Shown: positions 1-8,138 of the stretch, piece after piece
How the letters are laid out: each line of letters starts with the position of its first letter
How positions within the stretch are numbered: the first letter of the stretch is position 1
Source: Zhongshania sp. R06B22
GTDB lineage: Bacteria > Pseudomonadota > Gammaproteobacteria > Pseudomonadales > Spongiibacteraceae
NCBI RefSeq assembly: GCF_040892595.1
Contig: NZ_JBFRYB010000001.1
Coordinates: 1,550,001 to 1,614,000 of the forward strand
Length of the DNA: 64,000 nt
Reading direction: 5' to 3'
The notes under the pieces: generated by a model
What the model was told of the DNA's origin: nothing
The model's database searches: none
What the model saw: only the letters and a program-made list of their open reading frames with translations
Made by a program: the position numbers and the translations under genes

Positions 1-1
1 G

Positions 2-1162
2 CACGCCCGTAATTTGGTTGGCGATGTTGAATTTTCCTGTGAAGACGCATCACGCTCTGAATATGAGTTCCTGTGTCGCATCATTGAACAGGTGATCGAT
101 GCTGGCGCCCGCACCATCAATTTACCTGACACTGTCGGCTATGGTGAGCCCGGTGAGTACGGCGCGATGGTGGGACGGTTGATGAATTCTATTCCGAACG
201 CCGACAAAGCCATTTTCTCGGTTCATTGCCATAATGATCTGGGTTTGGCAGTGGCGAACTCCCTGTCGGCTGTTATGCATGGCGCCCGTCAGGTGGAATG
301 CACTATTAATGGTTTGGGTGAGCGGGCCGGTAATGCGTCTCTGGAAGAGTTGGTGATGGCGGTTCGTACGCGGCCGGATATCTTCCCAGTTGAGGTCAGT
401 GTTGACGCTACTCAAATTCTAGCCACTTCACGTCTAGTATCGTCAATAACCGGTTTTGTTGTTCAGCCGAATAAGGCGATTGTGGGCGCGAACGCCTTCG
501 CACATGAGTCCGGTATTCATCAGGACGGGGTTTTAAAATACCGTGAAACCTATGAAATTATGCGCGCCGAAGATGTGGGCTGGAACGCCAATAAATTAGT
601 CTTGGGTAAGCACTCTGGCCGCGCGGCCTTTAAGGCTAGGCTAGAAGAATTGGGTATTACGCTGGATAACCAAGCGGCACTGAATTTGGCGTTTACCCGC
701 TTTAAGGAATTGGCAGATAAGAAACACGAAATTTTTGATGAAGATCTACAAGCTTTAATGAGCGACGTACAGCCTGCTGAGTACACGTCGCGCTATAGTT
801 TCGTCAGTTTAGAAGCACTGTCTCGCACCGGTTCAAAACCCCATGCAGATATTCAACTACTTATCGATGGTGACACCCAGCAAGCGTCGGCTGAAGGGGA
901 TGGCCCGGTAGATGCCGCCTTCAAAGCTGTGGAAGTGCTGGTTAATAGCGGCGCCAATCTTTTACTGTATTCCGTGAACGCCATTACCAGCGGCACGGAC
1001 TCACAGGGCGAAGTGCAGGTGCGGCTTGAGAAGGACGGCACTATTGTTAATGGTAACGGTGCTGATACCGATATTATTGTGGCATCGGTAAAGGCCTATC
1101 TAGACGCGCTAAATTTATTAGACGCGGGTGTTCTAAAAGCACACCCACAGAGGGGCGTGTAA
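2..1162 (+). CDS. leuA: 2-isopropylmalate synthase, 3' part
   Basis: First committed step of leucine synthesis: condenses acetyl-CoA with 2-oxoisovalerate in the cytoplasm. The gene enters from the left edge; the frame is open from base 2 (HAR-N-L-V...). The second half of the TIM-barrel is visible, with the metal-binding HCHNDLG segment and the GLGERAGNA loop that follow the family pattern. After it come the linker region with the HESGIHQDG motif and the C-terminal LeuA regulatory domain that binds leucine for feedback inhibition. About 386 residues remain of an expected 510-520. The stop is immediately followed by the GTG of the next gene, so the two may be cotranscribed. Identification is firm. 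Confidence 0.95.
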   Translation, partial: HARNLVGDVEFSCEDASRSEYEFLCRIIEQVIDAGARTINLPDTVGYGEPGEYGAMVGRLMNSIPNADKAIFSVHCHNDLGLAVANSLSAVMHGARQVECTINGLGERAGNASLEELVMAVRTRPDIFPVEVSVDATQILATSRLVSSITGFVVQPNKAIVGANAFAHESGIHQDGVLKYRETYEIMRAEDVGWNANKLVLGKHSGRAAFKARLEELGITLDNQAALNLAFTRFKELADKKHEIFDEDLQALMSDVQPAEYTSRYSFVSLEALSRTGSKPHADIQLLIDGDTQQASAEGDGPVDAAFKAVEVLVNSGANLLLYSVNAITSGTDSQGEVQVRLEKDGTIVNGNGADTDIIVASVKAYLDALNLLDAGVLKAHPQRGV

Positions 1163-1990
1163 GTGAACGAAGCGCTGCGCTTAGATTATTTGCAGGCGAT
1201 GGGCGTGGACAGCTACGTGCCGCGTTTCTTGCTAGAAGGCGCGGCGGCTTCGCCACTGTGTGAGATGGATTTTGCTGTTGCAGATTATGACGATAGCGAC
1301 TCCAGCGACGCAGCATCCTATGATCTTGAAAATGAATATGAGCAGCATAGTGCGCAACGCGATAGTGAAAAAACCGCTGCTATCCCGAGCCCGGACCAAG
1401 GTCAGAGTCGATCTCGTATCGCTGCTGATCTAGAAGGCCTTAATCTTGATGCCAAGGCACAGAAGCGCGCTGCCCCGGAAAGTAAAACTGAGCAAAATAG
1501 CGGGACCGCAGAGAATACCGCGTCGCAATCCAATCCGGTGTTCAAACTTGATCTAGTCGGCACCGGTATTGGCTTGCTGCTTGTTGCCGACACCAGCACC
1601 CAGCCACTGAGTCCCGCTGAAAAGCGTTTGCTTGCCAATATTGCTGTGGCGGTCAAAACCTATCATAAAATAGCGGTGGCGCCGACATTCTCCAGCGCCA
1701 AATTTCAGTGGCCGGTCGCAAAAAATCTGGGTTTAGCTCAGGGGGTTGATGCCGCCAAAGACGCTTTACTTGGTAATGTTATGGCGCACGCTGAGCGTCA
1801 AAATGCCCAATGCGTGATTGTGTTTGGTGAGCAGATGAAGCCGTATTTCGAACATGCGGTATTGTCGTCTGCCGGTTTGACGGTATTGTTTAGCGCGTCG
1901 CCGGCGGCAATGCTCGCGGATGGCAGTTTGAAAGCCGCGCTTTGGCAGCAGCTGCGTGGCTATTCTTTTCCAGTGCAAGGTTCTGAGTAA
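1163..1990 (+). CDS. holD: DNA polymerase III psi subunit, cryptic HolD-like
   Basis: Probable psi subunit of the clamp-loader complex, which bridges the loader and, through chi, SSB. The N-terminus (LDYLQAMGVDSYVPR) resembles the start of E. coli psi, and the C-terminus has AALWQQ followed by an aromatic residue, as in E. coli psi ARAALWQQ. The gene lies directly upstream of rimI, as holD does in E. coli. At 275 residues it is twice the length of the E. coli protein; roughly residues 45-125 are an acidic, Ser/Gln/Asn-rich low-complexity insert. Pseudomonads are known to have such a long, divergent psi next to rimI. It starts with GTG directly after the leuA stop. The assignment rests on short motifs and synteny, so it is likely but not certain. 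Confidence 0.7.
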   Translation: MNEALRLDYLQAMGVDSYVPRFLLEGAAASPLCEMDFAVADYDDSDSSDAASYDLENEYEQHSAQRDSEKTAAIPSPDQGQSRSRIAADLEGLNLDAKAQKRAAPESKTEQNSGTAENTASQSNPVFKLDLVGTGIGLLLVADTSTQPLSPAEKRLLANIAVAVKTYHKIAVAPTFSSAKFQWPVAKNLGLAQGVDAAKDALLGNVMAHAERQNAQCVIVFGEQMKPYFEHAVLSSAGLTVLFSASPAAMLADGSLKAALWQQLRGYSFPVQGSE

Positions 1991-1994
1991 CATC

Positions 1995-2441
1995 ATGTCG
2001 CGTGTCGCTATGCTTGGTATTCAACATCTTGAGCAATGTCTATTAATAGAAACTCGATCTGATCCTCATCCCTGGGGGCGGATAAATTGGTTGCGAAGCC
2101 TTCGAGACGACCATTGTCTGGGTTATTGGGATGAAGGTGAATTATTAGCTATCAGCGCTTATAGCTTGGTATTAGATGAAGTCAGTTTATTAAATATTGT
2201 GGTCGATACCGATAGTCGTGGTAGCGGCGTTGGCCGCCATTTACTGATTGAAGGTTTGGAGTGGATGCAGCAGTTTGGCGGACAGCGCTGTTTGCTTGAG
2301 GCTCGGGTATCCAATACAGTGGCGCGAGCCTTATATCGTAAGCTAGGCTTCGCCGAGGATGGTATTCGCAAGAAATATTATCCGCTTGGGGACGGCCACG
2401 AAGACGCGGTATTGATGTCGGCCGATCTTCCGTTATTGTAA
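1995..2441 (+). CDS. rimI: Ribosomal protein S18 alanine N-acetyltransferase
   Basis: GNAT-family acetyltransferase that acetylates the N-terminal alanine of ribosomal protein S18. The 148-residue product has the GNAT acetyl-CoA loop (DSRGSGVGRHLL, about residues 73-84), the following LEARVSNTVARALYRKLGF stretch typical of RimI, and a conserved YYPLGDGHEDAVLM tail. An upstream in-frame start at 1956 would overlap holD by 35 bases; I prefer ATG 1995, four bases after the holD stop, where the RimI family normally begins. Its position after holD matches the E. coli holD-rimI order. Confidence 0.92.
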   Translation: MSRVAMLGIQHLEQCLLIETRSDPHPWGRINWLRSLRDDHCLGYWDEGELLAISAYSLVLDEVSLLNIVVDTDSRGSGVGRHLLIEGLEWMQQFGGQRCLLEARVSNTVARALYRKLGFAEDGIRKKYYPLGDGHEDAVLMSADLPLL

Positions 2442-2486
2442 ATAGAATAAATCGAAGCGTTTAGCGAATTTATTGGGACAAAAATT

Positions 2487-2909
2487 ATGCAGGAAGTTGA
2501 ATCCGATTGGTGGTTCATTGGTTTGCCCGAAGAATGGCGTACCGAGCAGGATGAAGATAGCATTCTGATCTTTGATCAGGACGAGTTGGGCTGTATTAGT
2601 TTAAGTAGTTTGCAGGCCGAGCACGGCAAACCGGCAAGTGAGCAAGATTTAAAGGCGTTAATCAAAGAAGTTGGTATGCCACTTGCTGAAGGTAAAGCGT
2701 GCAAAATAGGCGATGATTACAGTGGTTGGGAATTTGAGACACTAGAAGACGGTGATTATATTCGCGAGTGGTTCTTGCTCGGTGGTGGCCATTTGCTATT
2801 GATAAGTTATGCCTGTGCGGATGAAGATAGTGAAATGGATCGATCTGCGGTAGATCAGATTTTAGACACACTGCGTCTTAAGGACGATGAGCCAGAGGAT
2901 TTAGCGTAA
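2487..2909 (+). CDS. Hypothetical acidic protein, 140 aa
   Basis: I do not recognise the family. The 140-residue product is acidic, lacks a signal peptide or membrane segment, and is rich in aromatic residues near the N-terminus (SDWWFIGLPEEW). Alternating hydrophobic stretches in the middle (ACKIGDDYSGWEFETL, YIREWFLLGGGHLLLISYAC) suggest a small beta-rich fold. The C-terminus is very acidic. It lies between rimI and the PBP7-type gene, same strand, 45 bases after rimI, so it may belong to the leuA-holD-rimI transcript. The open frame and codon pattern look genuine; the function is unknown. Confidence 0.7.
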   Translation: MQEVESDWWFIGLPEEWRTEQDEDSILIFDQDELGCISLSSLQAEHGKPASEQDLKALIKEVGMPLAEGKACKIGDDYSGWEFETLEDGDYIREWFLLGGGHLLLISYACADEDSEMDRSAVDQILDTLRLKDDEPEDLA

Positions 2910-2984
2910 TATTGACTGAGTCGGCAGTTTTGCTCTGACGGCCATGATAACTTCTGCTTAATAATATAGTTAGACGGTGACGTA

Positions 2985-3917
2985 ATGAAGAGAATAATGA
3001 TTACGCTATTTTTATCGCTATTGCTGTCCCCCGCAATGGCGGCGGGTGCGGCATCTGATAAGCCGAAAACAACGCTTAATCCAGCCAATTTGCAGTTGGC
3101 CTCGGTGAGTGCCATGGTCGTAGATGCCGACAGTGGCGAGGTCTTGTACCAAAAGTATGCTGATATCGTGAAGCCCATTGCCTCGTTAACGAAAGTGATG
3201 ACGGCGATGGTGGTATTAGATTCTAAGCAGTCACTGCGCGAAGTTATTCGTTTTTCGCAGGCAGATCGCAAGGCGATTAATAACTATTTTTCCCGTATTC
3301 GGGTTGACTCTGAGTTACCTCGTGGCGAAGTTCTACGATTGGCGTTGATGTCCTCAGAGAATCTCGCGGCTGCGTCGTTGGGCAGAAACTATCCCGGTGG
3401 CATGAGCGCCTTTGTTACCAAAATGAACGCCAAAGCCAAAGCCTTGGGCATGAAAAACAGCCATTTTGTAGATAGTAGCGGCCTGTCACATCACAATGTG
3501 TCGACGGCTGCAGATATGGCCAAATTGATCGCGGCGGCGGCCAAATACCCAGTCATTGCCGAGTATTCGACGACGGCTACGCACACCGCTAATTTTCGTC
3601 GCCCGTCCTATCGTTTAGCGTATGTGAATACCAATCAGCTAGTGCGTTACAAACGCTGGGACGTTGGCATGAGTAAAACCGGGTATCTGAATGAGGCTGG
3701 CCGCTGCTTGGTAATGAAGGCCGAGGTTGACGGCAAATCCTTATTATTTGTGATGCTGGATTCTTTTGGTAAAACCAGCCCGATTGGCGATGCCGGCCGT
3801 ATTAAGCGGTGGCTAGCTTCTGGTAAGGGCGGTAATATTGCGAGTTCGGCGCAGCTTTATCAAAAGCAGAAAGTGGCTGAATATCTGGCTGAGAGAGCCA
3901 CAGCAAGTATCCGTTAG
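2985..3917 (+). CDS. pbpG: D-alanyl-D-alanine endopeptidase, PBP7 type
   Basis: Periplasmic low-molecular-mass penicillin-binding protein of the S11 (DacA-like) family that cleaves D-Ala-meso-DAP crosslinks in peptidoglycan. A signal peptide ends near MAAG-AAS (residues 1-22). The three catalytic motifs are visible: SxxK as SLTK in the PIASLTKVMTAMV context (about residue 67), SxN as SSEN (about 127), and KTG as KTGYL (about 231). Length 310 aa fits PBP7/8 rather than the longer DacA/DacC carboxypeptidases, and there is no C-terminal amphipathic anchor. A strong intrinsic terminator lies 24 bases after the stop. Confidence 0.9.
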   Translation: MKRIMITLFLSLLLSPAMAAGAASDKPKTTLNPANLQLASVSAMVVDADSGEVLYQKYADIVKPIASLTKVMTAMVVLDSKQSLREVIRFSQADRKAINNYFSRIRVDSELPRGEVLRLALMSSENLAAASLGRNYPGGMSAFVTKMNAKAKALGMKNSHFVDSSGLSHHNVSTAADMAKLIAAAAKYPVIAEYSTTATHTANFRRPSYRLAYVNTNQLVRYKRWDVGMSKTGYLNEAGRCLVMKAEVDGKSLLFVMLDSFGKTSPIGDAGRIKRWLASGKGGNIASSAQLYQKQKVAEYLAERATASIR

Positions 3918-3941
3918 CACATCGTTTTGTGCAAAAATCTA

Positions 3942-3978
3942 GGGCCTTCCTGCTTGCAGGAAGGCCCTTCTTGTTTTT
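3942..3978 (+). terminator. Rho-independent terminator after pbpG
   Basis: A 12-bp perfect stem (GGGCCTTCCTGC with GCAGGAAGGCCC, minimal loop TT) is followed by TTCTTGTTTTT. It closes the pbpG transcript and argues against the upstream in-frame start of the next open frame, which would run through the hairpin. Confidence 0.9.
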
Positions 3979-4003
3979 ATTAGTATGTGAAGGGTTTATA
4001 GCA

Positions 4004-4447
4004 ATGAAAGTGAACTGGGATATGAGTGTTCTGCCTAGCGGCAAGCTCGCAGAATACGTCTATGTAACAGATAGCGCGGCGCAGCTTGAAACAGAGTTAG
4101 AACCCTTAATCATTGCCTGCGTGGATAAAGCCGTTAGCGTCATGCCCGAAAATATTAACGATGATTCGCTGTATCTGATTTTTGAGTTCGATGACCACCG
4201 TGTGCTGCGTATTGTGATGACCGACGATACCAAGCAGCAGGAGTCTGCTTACGGTATTGCCTGTGATATGTCGTCGGTGACGCCGTATCTCGCCGAATCT
4301 GATTATTGGAAATTTAAGGATGAGCGCTTTGCTGACATTGTTAAGCATTGCATCCGCGACTATCTGACCACCTGTGGTGCATTTATGCGCTATTCATTGG
4401 TGGCGGTATTCTCTGAGGGTGATCGAGCTAGAACAGAGCTACTATAG
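4004..4447 (+). CDS. Hypothetical protein, 147 aa
   Basis: Family not recognised. The start is taken as ATG 4004; an upstream start at 3929 would read through the pbpG terminator. The product is soluble and acidic, with no signal peptide or membrane helix. It contains several short beta-like stretches (SLYLIFEFDDHRVLRIVM) and a C-terminal region with paired cysteines (VKHCIRDYLTTCGAFMRY). The gene stands alone between the terminator and the GTPase gene. Confidence 0.65.
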   Translation: MKVNWDMSVLPSGKLAEYVYVTDSAAQLETELEPLIIACVDKAVSVMPENINDDSLYLIFEFDDHRVLRIVMTDDTKQQESAYGIACDMSSVTPYLAESDYWKFKDERFADIVKHCIRDYLTTCGAFMRYSLVAVFSEGDRARTELL

Positions 4448-4617
4448 GGTGTTGTTTGAGTATTGGACGGTCTCGCTCTGGCGCCTATCCCCGAATACCA
4501 TCGCAGTGTTATAGCGTGTCGGTTAATTTCTGAGTAATTGCGCTTAATAGCTACCGTGCTTACCCAATGTGGTCTGCTTAACGTACAATAGCGCCTTTCA
4601 TGATTAAGGCGTATTCG

Positions 4618-5553
4618 ATGGCGATTCAGTGGTATCCGGGACACATGTACAAAGCGCAAAAGGCGATTGCCGAGGTACTGCCTCAGGTTGATCTGCTGAT
4701 TGAGGTTTTAGACGCGAGGATTCCCAGTTCCAGTGAAAACCCTGCCATCGCAAAATTGCGCCGTGATAAGCCCTGTATCAAAGTACTGAGTAAGGCCGAT
4801 CTGGCTGATCCTAAGGTCACTGCAGAGTGGCAGGCTTATCTTGAGCAAGATCGTGGCGTAAAGTCCTTTACTACGACCACGGATGAGCCTTCCAAAATAA
4901 AGCAGTTGATTCCACTGTGCCGAAAAATGTTTCCGGCGAAAGACGCCAGTTTAAAAACCATTAATACCATGATCGTCGGTATTCCCAATGTGGGTAAGTC
5001 GACTCTGATCAATATTTTAGCCGATCGCTTGATTGCTAAAACGGGCAATGAACCAGCCGTCACTAAAAGTCAGCAGAGAATTAATTTGGGTAGCGGTATT
5101 GTCTTGTTTGATACCCCTGGGATTCTGTGGCCAAAAATTGAAAACCCCAATGGTAGTTATCGCTTAGCCGTTACTGGGGCGATTAAAAATACCGCCATGG
5201 AGTTTGATGATGTGGGGTTTTACGCCGCCGAATATTTAATTCGGGCCTACCCAGAACTTCTTAAAGCACGCTACCAACTCGACAGTGTTCCCGATACCGA
5301 ATTAGCCTTTCTAGAAGCTGCAGCTCTGCGTCGCGGCGCCTTAACGGCGGGCGGTCGAATAAATCTTCATAAAATATGTGAAGTGCTGATTAATGAGTTG
5401 CGCGCCGGTACTCTAGGGCGTATTAGTCTTGAAACCCCAGCGATGATTGAGCGCGAAAACGTGGTCGTGGCTGAGGAAAAGGCAAAGAAAGAAGAAGATA
5501 TGAAAGCGCGAAAACGTCGGTTTAAAGAGGGCTCTCGCCGTTCCGATGATTGA
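4618..5553 (+). CDS. Circularly permuted GTPase, RbgA/YlqF family
   Basis: Ribosome-biogenesis GTPase with the permuted order of G motifs. G4 comes first (LSKADLAD, about residues 57-64), then G1 (GIPNVGKST, 121-129), then G3 (DTPG, 165-168). In Bacillus, RbgA acts late in 50S assembly; the proteobacterial homologue is less studied. The C-terminus is a lysine/arginine-rich tail (about 285-311) that could contact rRNA. I chose ATG 4618, six codons into the open frame, because an AAGG ribosome site sits at 4606 and the family begins MxIQWYPGHM. It is followed 28 bases later by the DUF1456 gene, probably in one transcript. Confidence 0.88.
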   Translation: MAIQWYPGHMYKAQKAIAEVLPQVDLLIEVLDARIPSSSENPAIAKLRRDKPCIKVLSKADLADPKVTAEWQAYLEQDRGVKSFTTTTDEPSKIKQLIPLCRKMFPAKDASLKTINTMIVGIPNVGKSTLINILADRLIAKTGNEPAVTKSQQRINLGSGIVLFDTPGILWPKIENPNGSYRLAVTGAIKNTAMEFDDVGFYAAEYLIRAYPELLKARYQLDSVPDTELAFLEAAALRRGALTAGGRINLHKICEVLINELRAGTLGRISLETPAMIERENVVVAEEKAKKEEDMKARKRRFKEGSRRSDD

Positions 5554-5581
5554 AAGTTAAGTACGAAAATAGGAAAGTAGA

Positions 5582-6070
5582 ATGGTAAATAATGATGTGT
5601 TGCGCCGAGTACGTTACATCTTTGATTTTAATGACTCAAAGATGATTGCGATCTACGGATTGGCGGATCACCATGTTTCGCGAGAAGAAGTCAGTGCCTG
5701 GCTTAAAAAAGAAGGCGATGAAGACTATGAAGAATGCAGTGATCTCCTAATGGCAGCCTTTCTTAATGGTTTAATCACTGATATGCGCGGCGCCAAAGAC
5801 GGCCAAAAGCCGGTTGTAGAAAAGCGCTTGACCAATAATATGATTTTCATGAAATTGAAAATAGCATTGAGTCTAAAGGCAGAAGACGTGATGGCTATTT
5901 TAGCCTTAGCTGATTTTAAAATCAGTAAACACGAGTTGAGTGCCTTTTTTCGTAAGCCAGAGCACAAACATTACCGTGAGTGTAAGGACCAAATTCTGCG
6001 GAATTTCCTCAAGGGTTTGCAGTTAAAGCTTCGCAATACCAATGACGATACCGAAGACGACGAGACTTAG
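5582..6070 (+). CDS. DUF1456 (YehS-like) protein
   Basis: A 162-residue product made of two repeats of the same unit: each has an N-terminal hydrophobic helix (VRYIFDFNDSKMIAIYGLAD and LKIALSLKAEDVMAILALAD), then VSREEVSAWLKKEGDEDYEECSD or ISKHELSAFFRKPEHKHYRECKD. This duplicated pattern is characteristic of the YehS/DUF1456 family, cytosolic proteins of unknown biochemical role. The C-terminal tail is acidic. No ligand or catalytic motif is evident. It follows the GTPase gene closely. Confidence 0.88.
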   Translation: MVNNDVLRRVRYIFDFNDSKMIAIYGLADHHVSREEVSAWLKKEGDEDYEECSDLLMAAFLNGLITDMRGAKDGQKPVVEKRLTNNMIFMKLKIALSLKAEDVMAILALADFKISKHELSAFFRKPEHKHYRECKDQILRNFLKGLQLKLRNTNDDTEDDET

Positions 6071-6619
6071 TGTTTCCTTGCCGAATATAGTGGCCAGATC
6101 CAGTCAATAGGACGCGTCTATTTAAGATCGAATACTAAGCCGATGTTAAATAGACGCCCGGGGGTCGGCATAAATGTTCTGCTAGTCTGAGAGTTAAATG
6201 ATGACCGGATGGTTGTCGTTACCCTGAATACTCCTTTCTATATACTAAGTCACTGGCAGCCATACCGGTGACGTAAACGCGGCGGCGAGAGCTTCTCTCC
6301 ATGCTCAACCCGGCGATGCATTACAAGCCTGTAGATGCATTACAGTCCTGCCCTCTTTATCCAACTTGATACTTTTTTGTGTTTAATGCGCCACGTTACG
6401 ATGACAAAAGGGCGGTTGGGCCTGGGCATCGATAGCTAGCTAGCAAGAATGGGATCAAATCGAGCATATTTGCTGCGGTTTAGAAAAATGCCTATGCACA
6501 CCAGTCCGGCTTATAAATAGCGCTGCTATATAGATTGTTTTTAGTGACATTGTCCCGTATTTTGTGCCCATAGGCTTCTATTCGAGTAGGTTTAGCTAGA
6601 CGCTAATAGGATAAAAATA
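6071..6619. other. Intergenic region with short repeats, no gene seen
   Basis: 549 bases without a convincing coding frame. They contain a 12-bp perfect inverted repeat (GCGTCTATTTAA at 6114-6125 and its complement at 6146-6157, spacer 20) without a following T-run, and an 11-bp direct repeat GATGCATTACA at 6315 and 6334. The segment just before 6620 should hold the promoter and ribosome site (AGGATAAAA) of the crotonase gene. A small RNA is possible but I cannot show one. Confidence 0.5.
6114..6157. repeat. 12-bp inverted repeat, 20-nt spacer
   Basis: GCGTCTATTTAA (6114-6125) and TTAAATAGACGC (6146-6157) are perfectly complementary. It lies 44 bases after the DUF1456 stop, so it may act in transcript ending or mRNA stability, but there is no T-tract after it. 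Confidence 0.6.
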
Positions 6620-7429
6620 ATGAGCAATAAGATTGGTCCCGTTCATTCACGTCGTCACGGCAGAGTGCTGCACGTCATTTTAAGCCGTCCGGCCTTGAAG
6701 AACGCGATAAATGAAGAAATGGTGACCTCCTTATACCGCTGCCTGCGGGACGCAGCGCAAGATGATTCGATTGGGGCAGTAGTGCTTGAAGGCGCGGGCG
6801 ATGCCTTTTGTTCTGGCGCCGACATTAAAAATTTGGCCTTGGGGATAGAGCACACTCGTAAGTATTCCACTGAGGTTTTGCTCAGGGTAGGTGCGGAAGC
6901 GGCCATGTTACTGCATGAAATGCCCAAGCCGACCATCGCCATGATTCGTGGCCCGGCAGTGGGCGGGGGCTTGTCGTTGGCTTTGGCCTGTGATTTCCGG
7001 CTGGCGGATAACACCGCAACCTTGGGATATGCGCATACGAAAATCGCATTGTCTGGTGACTTCGCCGCGGCCTACTTTTTAAGTAAATGGATGGGCGCGG
7101 GCAAAGCCCGCGAATTCTGTTTGCTCTGTCCGACTTATAGCGCGGATGAGGCTTTTCAAAATGGCCTGCTTACCAAAGTTTGCGAGGCTGAGTCGCTGTG
7201 TAGTGAGGTCGAGAGTCTTGCCACGCGATTAGCCGATGGCCCTACCAATGCTCTGGGTTGTATCAAAAATAACCTTAAAAATGCCGAGGCCTTGAGTTGC
7301 GATAGCTATATTGCTGAAGAAATTAAAAACTTCCAGCGCTGTCGCAATAGCGATGAACATCGTGAGGCTTTAGCGGCTTTTCTAGAGAAACGTGAGCCGG
7401 TACTTCCCCGCGCCAAAGTTGCAAGATAG
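6620..7429 (+). CDS. Enoyl-CoA hydratase/isomerase family protein
   Basis: Crotonase-fold acyl-CoA enzyme, 269 residues. The oxyanion-hole segments are clear: GAGDAFCSGADIK (about 58-70) and RGPAVGGGLSLALACDFRLAD (110-130). The position of catalytic Glu144 of rat hydratase (GGGCEL) is serine here (GGGLSL), and the second glutamate is also absent; instead there is an aspartate (D147, KIALSGDFAA), placed as in PaaG/ECI-type isomerases. An isomerase or other crotonase activity is therefore more likely than classical hydration. The gene stands alone with a good ribosome site. Confidence 0.85.
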   Translation: MSNKIGPVHSRRHGRVLHVILSRPALKNAINEEMVTSLYRCLRDAAQDDSIGAVVLEGAGDAFCSGADIKNLALGIEHTRKYSTEVLLRVGAEAAMLLHEMPKPTIAMIRGPAVGGGLSLALACDFRLADNTATLGYAHTKIALSGDFAAAYFLSKWMGAGKAREFCLLCPTYSADEAFQNGLLTKVCEAESLCSEVESLATRLADGPTNALGCIKNNLKNAEALSCDSYIAEEIKNFQRCRNSDEHREALAAFLEKREPVLPRAKVAR

Positions 7430-7648
7430 CCGGTGCCTGCTACTTAAAAAGAAAAGTGTTGTAGTGCGCCACGCCGGGAAGACTCGTTTATCAAACTCCT
7501 ATCCCTTATCCCTAAGGTGGCTATAGTGGCGGTGCACGTCTCTGAGTAAATCCCTCGCTAAATCGCAGCTAGACTAATAAATTATGGCCAACTTGTGACC
7601 CATACTATGATATCTTGCCGATTTTAGCGGTAAGGATTTTAACGACAG

Positions 7649-8098
7649 ATGACAGCTCTAAACCCAGTGTATTTCCCCGATATTGAATCTTCAGACTGGA
7701 TGGCAATGCCCATGCCAGAGGGCGATAGCTTTGATAGTCTTCTTGATCCCTATCAGTTTCGCAAAATCGCTGCGGGCAAGGCCGAGGCCTTATTTGAAAC
7801 CAATACCCACAGTCAAAATGGTCAGAACGGTCTTCATGGCGGATTGTTAGCCGCGCGTGCCGAGCAGGTATTGTATCTGCCCCTATATGTAAATCGCAGT
7901 GTGGCGCTGCGGCGGGTGGTGACTATTGATATGAGCTTGCAATATGTTGCCGGTGGTAGCGTGGGTTTGCCCATATTGGCAGAGATTGAGTTAATTCAAG
8001 AGACCGGCCGTATGGGGTTTATCCGCGGCGTGCTCAAGCAGGAAGGTCGTGTGCTGACCAGCTTTACGGCTACCCTGCGAAAGTTAGCTGAGGCATAG
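7649..8098 (+). CDS. PaaI-like hotdog-fold thioesterase
   Basis: 149-residue single-domain hotdog protein that probably hydrolyses acyl-CoA thioesters. The characteristic active-site segment N-G-L-H-G-G (in GQNGLHGGLLAARAEQ, about residues 60-75) follows a beta strand, and a later strand pattern VTIDMSLQYVAGG matches the PaaI family. No transit or membrane signal. It stands between the crotonase and earP, same strand, 219 bases after the crotonase stop. Substrate cannot be deduced. Confidence 0.82.
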   Translation: MTALNPVYFPDIESSDWMAMPMPEGDSFDSLLDPYQFRKIAAGKAEALFETNTHSQNGQNGLHGGLLAARAEQVLYLPLYVNRSVALRRVVTIDMSLQYVAGGSVGLPILAEIELIQETGRMGFIRGVLKQEGRVLTSFTATLRKLAEA

Positions 8099-8138
8099 AT
8101 CGTTAACGATACTCGCTGTCCTTTCTCGCAGGCCTGCA

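Noticed and set aside
3929..4003. N-terminal extension of the 147-aa hypothetical
   Set aside because: It would start upstream of and read through the pbpG terminator; ATG 4004 is better.
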